From NCBI GenBank assembly GCA_905197955.1, contig CAJKAR010000066.1:1-15097 (forward strand): 15,097 nucleotides of DNA. The letters run 5' to 3'. The stretch comes from an uncultured Lentisphaeria bacterium (GTDB lineage Bacteria; Verrucomicrobiota; Lentisphaeria; Victivallales; UBA1829). Position numbers and translations under genes: made by a program. The notes under the pieces were generated by a model. It was not told the origin of the DNA. It was given only the letters and a program-made list of their open reading frames with translations, and made no database searches. Shown piece after piece: positions 14,803-15,097 of the stretch. Every line of letters begins with the position of its first letter. Position 1 is the stretch's first letter.

Positions 14803-15097
14803 TTTTTTAAGACGCAAAATTTCTTGAAAGAAAGTATGTCTAAGTGTTTTCAAATCGAACAGATAAAACTCACCATTTTGAACTGTTTGGTCAGCAAGAT
14901 TGCAAGTCAGAAACATTATATGCACCTACGATAAGGCAATTAATTAGTATTGAGCGAATATAATGGAAAATCAAGAGCTATGAATAGGATGTCGCTGACG
15001 ACTTGTAAAAGAGGAGAAGTGGAGTTATAGTTGTTTCAGCGGGACTAAGAACTTATCCCTAAATAAAAGATGAAATCCAAGAAAATTATGCTATATT
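14803..15097. other. AT-rich stretch without a gene, ending in a transposase-leader-like repeat
   Basis: All frames contain frequent stops and no motif is recognised. The last 19 bases (15079-15097) match 17 of 19 bases of 13704-13722, the sequence shortly before the transposase relic, including ATGCTATATT in full. A second copy of the same insertion element may therefore begin at the window edge. No clear terminator for the lipoprotein gene is seen. Confidence 0.4.

Overview
The window reads like a polysaccharide-degradation region from a Lentisphaerota bacterium (Victivallis-like, gut type). This rests on three things: pseudopilin-like proteins with an FTLIELL N-terminus and a C-terminal H-X9-DG motif placed inside carbohydrate-enzyme operons, very large secreted glycoside hydrolases, and AraC and LacI family regulators beside them. 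The taxonomic call is an inference from gene style; there is no rRNA or tRNA gene here.

Layout: 1-540 has no convincing gene. On the minus strand, 6173 to 541 is an operon of a GH127/DUF1680-like enzyme, a pseudopilin-like protein and a secreted clan GH-A-type hydrolase with accessory binding domains; the gaps are 14 and 15 bases. A divergent AraC-family regulator (6286-7089, plus) shares its upstream region. There a TATAAT box without a good -35, preceded by a direct repeat, suggests activation by the AraC protein. A 240-base convergent gap (7090-7328) holds four stem-loops in a row. A second minus-strand operon follows, 12559 to 7329: a cytoplasmic beta-propeller protein that may be related to oligogalacturonate lyase (PL22), a second pseudopilin, and a second very large secreted hydrolase; both gaps are 25 bases. 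A LacI-family gene (12606-13577, minus) lies directly upstream. Near-identical palindromic sites sit at its own promoter and in the 37 to 46 bases before the operon.

The two operons have the same plan: one enzyme without a signal peptide, one pseudopilin-like protein, one secreted hydrolase of about 1000 residues, and a dedicated sugar-type regulator. The likely logic is that the secreted hydrolase cuts a plant or host glycan outside, products enter the cell, the signal-less enzyme finishes the work, and the regulator senses a product. The pseudopilin's role is unknown; its repeated position suggests a part in surface display, binding or secretion tied to each substrate. No transporter is present in the window.

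From about 13690 rightward the character changes: a decayed IS481-type transposase with a frameshift and a large internal deletion, then an AT-rich gene for a small putative lipoprotein, then non-coding AT-rich sequence. The last 19 bases resemble the sequence just ahead of the transposase relic, so a second copy may start at the window edge.
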